A stretch of 13,834 bases of DNA from Lachnospiraceae bacterium (GTDB taxonomy: Bacteria > Bacillota > Clostridia > Lachnospirales > Lachnospiraceae). This document shows, piece after piece, positions 1 to 6,143 of this stretch. Made by a program: the position numbers and the translations under genes. The stretch lies in assembly GCA_015057205.1 (NCBI GenBank), contig SVEW01000059.1:1-13834 (forward strand), written 5' to 3'. The notes below the pieces were generated by a model, which had not been told where the DNA came from, did no database searches, and saw only the letters and a list, made by a program, of their open reading frames with translations. How positions within the stretch are numbered: position 1 is the first letter of the stretch; the number at the start of each line of letters is the position of its first letter.

Positions 1-290
1 ACGGCTCAGGAGAAGGGGGAGCCATGTGAACCGTAAAAAAGGCGCCGGTGTAGTGTTCGGATTACGGCTCAGAAGAAGGGGGCGCCATGTTAACCGTAAA
101 AAAGGCGCCGGTGTAGTGTTCGGATTACGGCTCAGAAGAAGGGGATGCTATGTGAACCGTAAAAAAGGCGCCGGTGTAGTGTCCGGATTACGGCTCAAGA
201 GAAGGGGGCGCTGTGTGAACCGTAAAAAAGGCACCGGTGTAGTGTTTGAATTACGGCTCAGGAGAAGAGTAGCTGTGTAGGCCGTAAAAA
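1..290. repeat. 63-bp tandem repeat array, truncated at the window edge
   Basis: Four complete 63-bp units start at 1, 64, 127 and 190, each with ACGGCTCA, and a fifth decayed unit starts at 253 and loses similarity near 290. Each unit carries CCGTAAAAAAGG, then GCCGGTGTAGTGT, then GGATTACGGCTC. CCGTAA and the following TTACGG form inverted arms, so each unit could fold into a stem-loop. The array may continue to the left. Because 63 is divisible by 3, one forward frame stays open from the left edge to a stop at 278-280 and would encode a 21-residue Lys/Arg-rich repeat. Differences between units mostly change the amino acid, so I read it as non-coding. It lies just past the 3' end of the leftward nuclease-like gene. 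Confidence 0.93.
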
Positions 291-303
291 AGAGGGAAGA
301 AGA

Positions 304-1104
304 CTAGCTGTTAAGCCAAATTTCAAGTTTCTGTTCTATGAGCTTCATATTTAGTGGATGTTTGGTTGCTTCCATTGAGAAAAGAACATCGCGACCAACA
401 AGAAAACCATTTAATTCGTAGTCGTCTAAGCGGGTAAAGTTATATTGACAATATGAGGGATCATTGATTAGTCCTAAATGTTCCCAAAAAGTAGATTTGC
501 GCTTTCTAACATGAAAAAGTATGAAATCAGGATAAATCTTGCGTGTACCAAGAATTAATTCGGTTTCATATTGATAAGGAATTCCTTTATGATAGAACAA
601 ATCAGCAAGAATTTTTTCTGATTTAGAACGAACAATTTCGCCGCGCTCTGTTTCGTAAGGGGTCTCGATTTCCTTAGGATTTTGTGAACCGGGATGTTCG
701 GTGTACCAGGTACGAATAGCCTGCTCGGATAGAGTGATGCGAGGATCAATCAGCTCTTTGCGTCCAACACAGAGTTGGTTGTAAAGGTTTTCTAATTGAG
801 AGAAGGAGTAATCCTTCGAGGAGTGTTCTAGATAGTAACGAAGTTTTTTGATTTCGAGCAATAATTGCTGGTCATACTCGAATTGGGCGATGCATCGTGC
901 CTTCTCAAGTTCAGATTGTGGTAGGTAGTGCCAAGTATTTGAATTTGCTTCCCTAGTGTAATACTGATGTTTACCATGAGAACGCGAAACCCGTAGTTTG
1001 CAACTCGGTAGTGCCAAATTGCCATAAGAGGCTTCTTTAATAGATTGCTCTAGTAAGTTTAAATTTTCTAATTGTTTCTCAATGAATAAAGTGTCTTTGT
1101 TCAA
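304..1104 (-). CDS. PD-(D/E)XK nuclease-like protein of the WEHLG type, function unknown
   Basis: The 266-residue protein is predicted cytoplasmic. The start is TTG at 1104, chosen because GGAGGT (1111-1116) sits 6 nt upstream. Residues 30-62 contain a His/Tyr-rich segment (HGKHQYY), followed by a helical region to about residue 115. The C-terminal half shows the pattern of PD-(D/E)XK nucleases: RSKSE with Glu163 in a helix, Glu180 (YETELIL), Pro192-Asp193 (YPDF) and Glu208 in WEHLG. The usual catalytic Lys after that Glu is His209 here. From memory, proteins with this layout recur in Clostridia as hypothetical proteins, often stand-alone and with unknown targets. The region looks AT-richer than the core genes to the right, which suggests accessory DNA. 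The fold assignment is fairly secure. Activity on nucleic acid is inference, and a defence or mobile-element role is possible but not shown. Confidence 0.8.
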   Translation of the reverse strand: MNKDTLFIEKQLENLNLLEQSIKEASYGNLALPSCKLRVSRSHGKHQYYTREANSNTWHYLPQSELEKARCIAQFEYDQQLLLEIKKLRYYLEHSSKDYSFSQLENLYNQLCVGRKELIDPRITLSEQAIRTWYTEHPGSQNPKEIETPYETERGEIVRSKSEKILADLFYHKGIPYQYETELILGTRKIYPDFILFHVRKRKSTFWEHLGLINDPSYCQYNFTRLDDYELNGFLVGRDVLFSMEATKHPLNMKLIEQKLEIWLNS

Positions 1105-1211
1105 CTATTTACCTCCAACATAAAATGATACTTGTGTGATTCATCGCATTCCACAGAAAAGATGGATACGCGAAAATGAATATTCAAAGTGAAAAATAGA
1201 AATATGTGGTC

Positions 1212-1246
1212 AGAAAAACCGTTTCTCATTATATACGAGAAACGGT
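1212..1246 (-). terminator. Intrinsic terminator of the phosphorylase gene
   Basis: Arms 1218-1227 (ACCGTTTCTC) and 1237-1246 (GAGAAACGGT) form a perfect 10-bp stem with a 9-nt loop. Read on the minus strand, the stem is followed by a run of U from 1217 down to 1213. It begins 6 nt after the phosphorylase stop codon. It separates that gene from the nuclease-like gene further left, so the latter needs its own promoter. I could not pick a convincing one in 1117-1211; TATCAT on the minus strand near 1125 is only a weak -10 candidate. Confidence 0.85.
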
Positions 1247-1252
1247 AAAAAA

Positions 1253-2053
1253 TCAAGTATTCATCTTCGCAATTTCCATAATGAGTAGTGGAATAACCTC
1301 CGTACAGCATTTTTTATAGGAAGCCTTTTGGTCTTCACTCCGTAAAAGCAAGGGAACGCCGGTTGCCGAATTATCCGAAACAGAGAACAATGCGATGGCT
1401 GGTTTTTCCATTAAATCCGCCATTAGGTAAAAGGTGCTGGTTTCCATTTCGATAAGGCTCACACCGAAGCTCTTAATGAAGTCCATGTGGGAATACTCAC
1501 CGAAAATGGAGTCCGTACAAAATACCGGAGCTGTTTTCATGTCATATCCCCGCTTTTTTGCCAGATTCATAACGGCATCAACAAAATTAGCATCGTTCGG
1601 ATAGACCTTTCCGAAAGGCTTGTATGCTGCTAAATCTTCCTGTAAGTATCCGTTTGCGAGATTTCCGGAAATACACCATGATGGGGTGCATAAGGAGCCG
1701 ACACCGATTTCCGAAACCAGAGATCCCACCGCACCCACAAAAACAAGCTTGTCAAAATCCAATGCGGCACAAAGGGATACCTCATCAATGATGCTACTGG
1801 CACCGGTGCTAGTCTGCACCCAAGCAAGCAAAAAGTCGGCACCTTTTACTTCATATCCGGAGCAGTAGGCATGCTCACAAGTGCAGGTTATTTCCACATC
1901 ATAAGTATTCATAATCTTCGTCGGTTTCCATGCCGGCGCAACCACCAGCACGTCATAATGTTTTTCCACGCTTAGCCCAAATTCCTCAAAAACTGCCGCT
2001 GCATAATTGTCACAGGAATCTGCTGCAATGAGTTCTTCTAATCTTTTTTTCAT
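1253..2053 (-). CDS. Nucleoside phosphorylase family protein (PNP/UDP type)
   Basis: The 266-residue cytoplasmic protein matches the PNP_UDP_1 fold. This family cleaves the glycosidic bond of nucleosides with phosphate, or with water in the MTA/SAH nucleosidase branch. Visible motifs are the phosphate/ribose-site glycine loop VFVGAVGS (residues 104-111), the ribose-binding IEMETSTFY around 201-209, and SDN at 226-228, where the base-specificity Asp usually sits. The EMET core favours uridine- or purine-nucleoside phosphorylase-like chemistry, but the substrate cannot be fixed from sequence. The ATG at 2053 is preceded by AAGGAGGG at optimal distance. The gene stands alone between its own promoter (2086-2114) and terminator (1212-1246), directly downstream of the Rgg-type regulator gene on the same strand. 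Control by that regulator is inferred from position and from the palindrome at 2117-2136. Confidence 0.85.
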   Translation of the reverse strand: MKKRLEELIAADSCDNYAAAVFEEFGLSVEKHYDVLVVAPAWKPTKIMNTYDVEITCTCEHAYCSGYEVKGADFLLAWVQTSTGASSIIDEVSLCAALDFDKLVFVGAVGSLVSEIGVGSLCTPSWCISGNLANGYLQEDLAAYKPFGKVYPNDANFVDAVMNLAKKRGYDMKTAPVFCTDSIFGEYSHMDFIKSFGVSLIEMETSTFYLMADLMEKPAIALFSVSDNSATGVPLLLRSEDQKASYKKCCTEVIPLLIMEIAKMNT

Positions 2054-2085
2054 TTGTACCCTCCTTATTCGATATAATAACTATC

Positions 2086-2114
2086 AGTATACGGGAAGCC
2101 GAAGGGCCTTTCTA
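2086..2114 (-). promoter_or_regulatory. Promoter of the phosphorylase gene
   Basis: On the minus strand the -10 is TATACT (2086-2091) and the -35 is TAGAAA (2109-2114; 4 of 6 consensus bases), with a 17-bp spacer. The predicted start site near 2079 gives a short leader that includes the strong AAGGAGGG site. A good -10 with a poor -35 is common at activator-dependent promoters. Confidence 0.6.
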
Positions 2115-2116
2115 TA

Positions 2117-2136
2117 TTTTTGCATATATGCAAAAA
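2117..2136. promoter_or_regulatory. Perfect 20-bp palindrome, candidate operator
   Basis: TTTTTGCATATATGCAAAAA is a perfect inverted repeat. It ends 2 bp upstream of the phosphorylase -35 box, in the position typical of an activator site, and lies about 40 bp past the stop of the Rgg-type gene. Neither strand has a T-run after the hairpin core, so it does not look like a terminator. That the Rgg-type protein binds it is inference. Confidence 0.55.
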
Positions 2137-2175
2137 CAAGTTGTGTGTTCTGTTTCTTGAAAGCAATGTAGAATA

Positions 2176-3033
2176 TTATAGTGCATGCTTTACAATATCC
2201 TTACGGTAGTTTTCGACCATGTTCTTGCATCCCAGCCATTCGTATATTTGTATGGATTGATTCATTTCTTCCATTCCCAGTGCTTTGTCACCATGCTTAT
2301 AATGGGAAAGCCCTTGTAGAAAATGATATATATTACGCTCATATAGCAGCGTTTCGTTTGCAAGCATGGGCAAAAGCACTTCCTGATAGTATTCGGCAAC
2401 TACCAGTTCATTTCGGTGCAGGCAGGTTTCCCAAATATTCAAAAGCGTAATCCAAACCAAATTCTTATTGGCTCCGTTTAGGGAAAAATTCTTTACAATT
2501 TCCTGTCCCATACGATGAAGCAGAGGGATGTCCATAAACAGATACAGATTTCCAATAAGGATTAGCTCGTAAATCTGCCATTTTTCCACGGTAAATAGAT
2601 AGTCCGAAATCTCGTCCATATATTCCTTTGGAAATGGTACCGTTTCGTCACATTTACAGATAAAGCCCTGTGCCAAAATCATATTTAAGTGGTATTGATA
2701 AACCGAAGGATTTTTGGCGAAATTCTCCTTTTGCTCATCGAAAAGCCGCTGGAAACCGACAGTATCCCGCTTATACTCTAAGGGCACCAACTGACTCATA
2801 AATCGGATGGTCTCTGTCTGTTCATAGTCTTTTACGACAGCCATAAACTCACTGATTTCTGCTTTCATATTTTCTAGAGCGTGAAAAAATTTTGTGACGG
2901 AAAGATCCGATTCTCCACGCTCAAAACGGGAAAGCTGGGAAACCGACACGCTTTCGTCTGCCACTTGTTTTAAAGAGATATTTCGATTTGTTCTAAATTC
3001 ATGGAACTTTTTACCTAAATTTTCTTCGTACAT
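2176..3033 (-). CDS. Rgg/GadR/MutR-type transcriptional regulator
   Basis: The 285-residue cytoplasmic regulator has an XRE-type helix-turn-helix at about residues 5-63 (GKKFHEFRTN, then SVSQLSRFERGESDLS), nearly the signature sequence of Rgg proteins. A long all-helical C-terminal domain of repeated helix pairs follows, as in the peptide-binding Rgg_C/RRNPP group. The length matches the family (about 280-300). I chose ATG at 3033 because GGAAGGA lies 8 nt upstream; an upstream in-frame start at 3108 would add 25 residues lacking family similarity and would overlap the promoter. Streptococcal Rgg proteins sense short exported peptides, but I found no convincing peptide gene next to this one. 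The gene is divergent from the purine operon and sits upstream of the phosphorylase gene, its most likely target. Confidence 0.85.
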   Translation of the reverse strand: MYEENLGKKFHEFRTNRNISLKQVADESVSVSQLSRFERGESDLSVTKFFHALENMKAEISEFMAVVKDYEQTETIRFMSQLVPLEYKRDTVGFQRLFDEQKENFAKNPSVYQYHLNMILAQGFICKCDETVPFPKEYMDEISDYLFTVEKWQIYELILIGNLYLFMDIPLLHRMGQEIVKNFSLNGANKNLVWITLLNIWETCLHRNELVVAEYYQEVLLPMLANETLLYERNIYHFLQGLSHYKHGDKALGMEEMNQSIQIYEWLGCKNMVENYRKDIVKHAL

Positions 3034-3065
3034 GTTATGAGTCCTTCCACAAATAATGTACTTTG

Positions 3066-3094
3066 ATTGTAGCGAGCATTTCGAAAAAAGGCAA
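3066..3094 (-). promoter_or_regulatory. Promoter of the Rgg-type gene
   Basis: On the minus strand the -35 is TTGCCT (3089-3094) and the -10 is TACAAT (3066-3071), separated by exactly 17 bp. The predicted start near 3059 leaves a leader of about 25 nt containing GGAAGGA. It is arranged back-to-back with the purine operon promoter. Confidence 0.65.
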
Positions 3095-3104
3095 GAAAAA
3101 ATCA

Positions 3105-3135
3105 GCAAGTATACACTGCCGCATCAGTGCCTTGC
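3105..3135. promoter_or_regulatory. Interrupted dyad between the divergent promoters
   Basis: GCAAG (3105-3109) pairs with CTTGC (3131-3135), and inside it CACTG (3114-3118) pairs with CAGTG (3125-3129). The right arm overlaps the -35 box of the purine operon promoter and the left arm lies just upstream of the regulator's -35. It could be an operator, but the symmetry is imperfect and no known purine-regulator box is recognised. Confidence 0.3.
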
Positions 3136-3160
3136 TTTTGCGTGGGGGTTATGGTAAGAT
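3132..3160 (+). promoter_or_regulatory. Promoter of the purine operon
   Basis: The -35 is TTGCTT (3132-3137) and the -10 is TAAGAT (3155-3160), with a 17-bp spacer. The expected start near 3167 gives a leader of about 35 nt, which is too short for a purine riboswitch aptamer, and none is visible. Confidence 0.65.
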
Positions 3161-3201
3161 AAAAAATGTGAAAAAACTTTTAACTTATGAGGAGATGTAG
3201 T

Positions 3202-3918
3202 ATGAAGTCAATTTCTTTGAAGACGGAACTATCAAACAATTCGTATCCGGGTCGTGGAATTATTCTTGGTAAGACACCGGACGGAAAGAAGGCTGTGGCT
3301 GCGTATTTTATAATGGGCAGAAGCGAGAACAGCAGAAACCGTGTATTTGTGGAAGATGGTGAAGGTATTCGTACGGAAGCCTTTGACCCTGCAAAATTAA
3401 GTGACCCAAGCTTAATTATCTATGCACCGGTCAGAGTGCTTGGTAATAAGACCATCGTGACCAATGGTGACCAGACAGATACGATTTATGATTTGATGGA
3501 CAGACAGCAGACCTTTGAACAGGCCCTTCGCACCCGTACTTTTGAGCCGGATGAACCCAATTATACCCCAAGAATATCCGGAATTATGCACGTTGAGAAT
3601 GGACGGTTCAACTATGCTATGTCTATTTTAAAAAGCAATAACGGAAACCCTGAGGCAACCAATCGTTATACCTTTGCGTATGAGAATCCGATTGCCGGCG
3701 AAGGACATTTTATTCATACATATAAGGAAAATGCAAATCCATTGCCAAGTTTTGAAGGTGAACCGAAGCTGGTAGAGACGATGGATGATATAGAAGCGTT
3801 TTCCAACCTGTTATGGGAGAGCTTAAACGAGGAGAACAAGGTTTCCTTGTTTGTTCGTTATATGGATATAGAAAGTGGTTCTTATGAAACAAGAATCATT
3901 AATAAGAACCGTAAATAA
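3202..3918 (+). CDS. purO: IMP cyclohydrolase, archaeal PurO-like
   Basis: The 238-residue cytosolic enzyme closes the purine ring, converting FAICAR to IMP, the last step of de novo IMP synthesis. The sequence fits the PurO/IMP_cyclohyd family rather than the IMP cyclohydrolase domain of PurH: an N-terminal NNSYPGRGIILG (residues 11-22), then AAYFIMGRSENSRNR (about 34-48), followed by the conserved NYTPRISGIM segment. I chose ATG at 3202 because GAGGAG lies 8 nt upstream; the ATG at 3187 is in frame but overlaps that site and has none of its own. It is the first gene of an operon with folD and the AICAR formyltransferase, 28 nt ahead of folD. This context supports the assignment strongly. 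Confidence 0.88.
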   Translation: MKSISLKTELSNNSYPGRGIILGKTPDGKKAVAAYFIMGRSENSRNRVFVEDGEGIRTEAFDPAKLSDPSLIIYAPVRVLGNKTIVTNGDQTDTIYDLMDRQQTFEQALRTRTFEPDEPNYTPRISGIMHVENGRFNYAMSILKSNNGNPEATNRYTFAYENPIAGEGHFIHTYKENANPLPSFEGEPKLVETMDDIEAFSNLLWESLNEENKVSLFVRYMDIESGSYETRIINKNRK

Positions 3919-3946
3919 ATATGAAATTATAAAGGAGAAGAACAAC

Positions 3947-4798
3947 ATGGGACAGCAGTTATTGGGTAAGGAAGTAACCAAAGCATTAAACGAACGCATT
4001 ATGGGACAGGTAGCGGAGTGCAAGGAAAAAGGCGTGGAGCCAACACTTTGCATCATCCGCGTAGGAGAGAATCCAAGTGATATTTCTTATGAGAAAGGTG
4101 CAACGAAGCGTTGCGAGACCTTAGGCGTCAACTGTAAGAAGATTCTTTTACCGGAAACAGTAACACAGGACGAAGTGCTTAAGACGATTGACGAAGTGAA
4201 CAAAGATGCCGATATTCATGGCGTTTTGTTATTCCGTCCGCTTCCGAAGCACTTGAACCAGGCAGAGATTGAGAATGCATTAGTGCCGGAGAAGGACGTG
4301 GATTGTATGACGGATTTGTCTATGTCCGGCGTTTTTACAGGAAAGAAAATTGGATTTCCGCCATGTACTGCACAGGCTTGTATCGAAATTCTTGATCATT
4401 ACGGAATTGACTGCACCGGGAAACGTGCAGTAGTAATCGGAAGAAGTCTGGTAATCGGTAAACCGGTTGCGCAGATGTTGTTGAAAAAGAATGCAACTGT
4501 CACCACTTGTCATACCAGAACCAAGGATATGCCATCGGTTACGAAAGAGGCAGAGATTCTGGTAGTGGCAGCCGGAAAGGCTGGTGTGGTAGACGCTTCG
4601 TATGTAAAAGAAGGACAGGTTGTGATTGACGTTGGAATTAACGTAAATGAAGAAGGCAAGCTCTGCGGAGATGTGCTTTATGACCAGGTGGAACCGGTGG
4701 TTGAAATGATTACGCCGGTACCGGGTGGTGTTGGAAGCGTGACAACTTCTGTGCTTGTGTCCCATGTGGTGGAAGCAGCAATGCGGACAATTGCGTAG
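3947..4798 (+). CDS. folD: FolD-type methylenetetrahydrofolate dehydrogenase/cyclohydrolase with altered active site
   Basis: The 283-residue cytosolic protein matches FolD over its whole length. FolD interconverts methylene-, methenyl- and 10-formyl-tetrahydrofolate; the 10-formyl form feeds the next gene's enzyme. The NAD(P) domain is canonical (VVIGRSLVIGKPVAQ at about 163-177, then TTCHTRT), as is the C-terminal TPVPGGVGS. The catalytic core is not. In the Y-x-x-x-K motif Tyr48 is present, but the Lys expected four residues later is Ala52. The Gln of the usual VQLPLP is Phe96 (LLFRPLP). Asp119 of KDVD is kept. In studied FolD enzymes the Lys and Gln matter for cyclohydrolase activity. The protein may be a dehydrogenase only, or use other residues such as Lys54. 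ATG at 3947 has AAAGGAG 9 nt upstream; longer in-frame starts lie inside purO. Confidence 0.88.
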   Translation: MGQQLLGKEVTKALNERIMGQVAECKEKGVEPTLCIIRVGENPSDISYEKGATKRCETLGVNCKKILLPETVTQDEVLKTIDEVNKDADIHGVLLFRPLPKHLNQAEIENALVPEKDVDCMTDLSMSGVFTGKKIGFPPCTAQACIEILDHYGIDCTGKRAVVIGRSLVIGKPVAQMLLKKNATVTTCHTRTKDMPSVTKEAEILVVAAGKAGVVDASYVKEGQVVIDVGINVNEEGKLCGDVLYDQVEPVVEMITPVPGGVGSVTTSVLVSHVVEAAMRTIA

Positions 4799-4810
4799 GA
4801 AGGATTAGAA

Positions 4811-5986
4811 ATGAAGGAATTAGAATTAAAATATGGATGTAACCCGAATCAGAAACCGGCAAAGGTATTCATGGAAAACGGTGAATTGCCGATTACCATT
4901 TTGAACGGAAGACCGGGATACATCAATTTGTTAGATGCGTTAAATGGCTGGCAGTTGGTAAAAGAGTTGAAGGAAGCAACCGGTTTGGCGGCTGCCACAT
5001 CTTTCAAACATGTATCGCCGGCAGGGGCTGCGGTAGGCGTGCCACTGACCGAGGTAGAGAAAAAGATTTACTGGGTGTCCGACTTAGGTGAGTTAAGTGA
5101 AGTGGCTACGGCTTATGCAAGAGCAAGGGGAGCAGACAGAATGTCATCCTTTGGCGATTTTATTGCATTATCCGATGTGTGTGATGTGGATACGGCGCGT
5201 ATTATCAAGCGCGAAGTGTCGGATGGCATCATTGCCCCGGGATTTGAGCCGGAAGCATTCGAAATGTTAAAAGGCAAAAAGAAGGGCAACTACTGTATTT
5301 TGCAGATGGACCCTACTTATGTGCCGGAAGAAATTGAGCACAAGCAGGTATTTGGCGTAACATTTGAACAGGGAAGAAACAACCTGCGTATGGAGGAGAG
5401 CCTGCTTGCCAACGTGGTAACCAACAATAAGGAGATTCCTAAGGATGCTAAACGGGATCTTTTGATTTCTCTAATCACCTTGAAATACACCCAGAGTAAT
5501 TCTGTTTGCTATGTAAAGGGTGGTCAGGCCATTGGTATTGGTGCCGGACAGCAGAGTCGTATCCATTGTACGCGTTTGGCCGGACAGAAGGCGGATAACT
5601 GGTATCTGCGTCAGTCGGAAAAAGTTCTGAATCTTCCTTTTAAAGAGGGATTGGGACGCGCAGACCGTGATAATTGCATCGACGTGTACATGGGTGATGA
5701 GTGCATGGACGTGTTGGCTGATGGATGCTGGGAGCGCTATTTTACCGAAAAACCGGCAGAATTTACCAGAGAAGAAAAAAGGGCATGGTTGGATACGTTG
5801 ACAGGTGTAGCACTTGGATCCGATGCGTTTTTCCCATTTGGGGATAACATCGAGCGTGCACATAAAAGCGGTGTAAGCTACATTGCGCAGCCGGGTGGTT
5901 CCGTGCGTGATGATAACGTCATCGAGACTTGCAATAAATATGATATGGCGATGGCATTTACCGGAGTACGGTTGTTCCATCATTAA
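4811..5986 (+). CDS. Stand-alone AICAR formyltransferase
   Basis: The 391-residue cytosolic enzyme transfers the formyl group of 10-formyl-THF to AICAR, giving FAICAR for the PurO-like enzyme upstream. It corresponds to the transformylase half of PurH and has no N-terminal IMP cyclohydrolase domain. Visible marks are KYGCNPNQ near the N-terminus, the catalytic Lys66-His67 in SFKHVSPAG, the block YTQSNSVCYVKGGQAIGIG, SDAFFPFGDNIERA, and an MAFTGVRLFHH end like that of full-length PurH. ATG at 4811 follows AAGGA by 6 nt, and the site overlaps the folD stop region, so translation is probably coupled. Such stand-alone enzymes are sometimes called PurV or simply PurH; I leave the symbol blank for that reason. 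The product call itself is secure. Confidence 0.92.
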   Translation: MKELELKYGCNPNQKPAKVFMENGELPITILNGRPGYINLLDALNGWQLVKELKEATGLAAATSFKHVSPAGAAVGVPLTEVEKKIYWVSDLGELSEVATAYARARGADRMSSFGDFIALSDVCDVDTARIIKREVSDGIIAPGFEPEAFEMLKGKKKGNYCILQMDPTYVPEEIEHKQVFGVTFEQGRNNLRMEESLLANVVTNNKEIPKDAKRDLLISLITLKYTQSNSVCYVKGGQAIGIGAGQQSRIHCTRLAGQKADNWYLRQSEKVLNLPFKEGLGRADRDNCIDVYMGDECMDVLADGCWERYFTEKPAEFTREEKRAWLDTLTGVALGSDAFFPFGDNIERAHKSGVSYIAQPGGSVRDDNVIETCNKYDMAMAFTGVRLFHH

Positions 5987-5994
5987 GTTTTTTC

Positions 5995-6106
5995 GCGACC
6001 TGTTACAGCGGCGGAGCGCTTGCGCTTGTTGACAACGCAGCGGCACGTAAGCGGCAATGCCGCAAGTGCCGACGTTGTCAAAAATCCGTCGGCTGTAACA
6101 GGTCGC
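5995..6106. repeat. Nested inverted-repeat element, about 112 nt
   Basis: Perfect 15-bp outer arms, GCGACCTGTTACAGC (5995-6009) and its complement (6092-6106), enclose further symmetric parts. The outer stem extends through 6010-6014 with 6086-6090 (one bulge, one G-U pair). Arms 6029-6037 and 6073-6081 give 9 bp, 6041-6046 and 6066-6071 give 6 bp, and a closing hairpin is formed by 6051-6055 and 6059-6063. A side hairpin lies at 6015-6026. It starts 8 nt after the AICAR formyltransferase stop and ends 37 nt before the response-regulator start. Neither side has a T-run after the stem, so it is not a textbook terminator. It could be a dispersed palindromic repeat, a small MITE, an mRNA 3'-end stabiliser or a structured leader for the next operon. 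Confidence 0.85.
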
Positions 6107-6143
6107 TTTACGTATGTTATTGTTTGATAAGGAGAAGTTGTTG

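Noticed and set aside
26..280. Open frame for an 84-residue Lys/Arg-rich repeat protein (GTG start)
   Set aside because: It exists because the repeat length is a multiple of three. The frame is open to the left edge as well, unit differences are mostly non-synonymous, and no domain is recognisable. Kept only as a note under the repeat array.
1..290. CRISPR array
   Set aside because: The units are contiguous, similar 63-bp repeats without unique spacers, and no cas gene is present.
2084..2140. Tiny peptide frames in the gap beside the Rgg-type gene (13 residues on minus, 10 on plus) as possible pheromone genes
   Set aside because: They overlap the palindrome, have no ribosome binding site, and are not the hydrophobic type expected for an Rgg peptide.
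3034..3108. N-terminal extension of the Rgg-type regulator to an upstream ATG
   Set aside because: The extra 25 residues do not match the family, the ATG lies upstream of the predicted transcription start, and ATG at 3033 has a proper ribosome binding site.
3057..3158. 33-residue forward frame in the divergent promoter region
   Set aside because: It has no ribosome binding site and lies across both predicted promoters; its first half is antisense to the regulator's upstream region.
4280..4765. 161-residue minus-strand frame inside folD
   Set aside because: It is an antisense shadow of a strongly conserved gene, without recognisable domains or a ribosome site.
5471..6046. 191-residue minus-strand frame overlapping the AICAR formyltransferase end and the inverted repeat
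   Set aside because: It is antisense to conserved coding sequence, and its composition reflects the opposite strand's codons.
5995..6106. Intrinsic terminator for the purine operon
   Set aside because: The stem is strong, but no U-run follows on the plus strand, and the T-run at 5988-5993 is on the wrong side. Termination there is possible but not by the standard signal.
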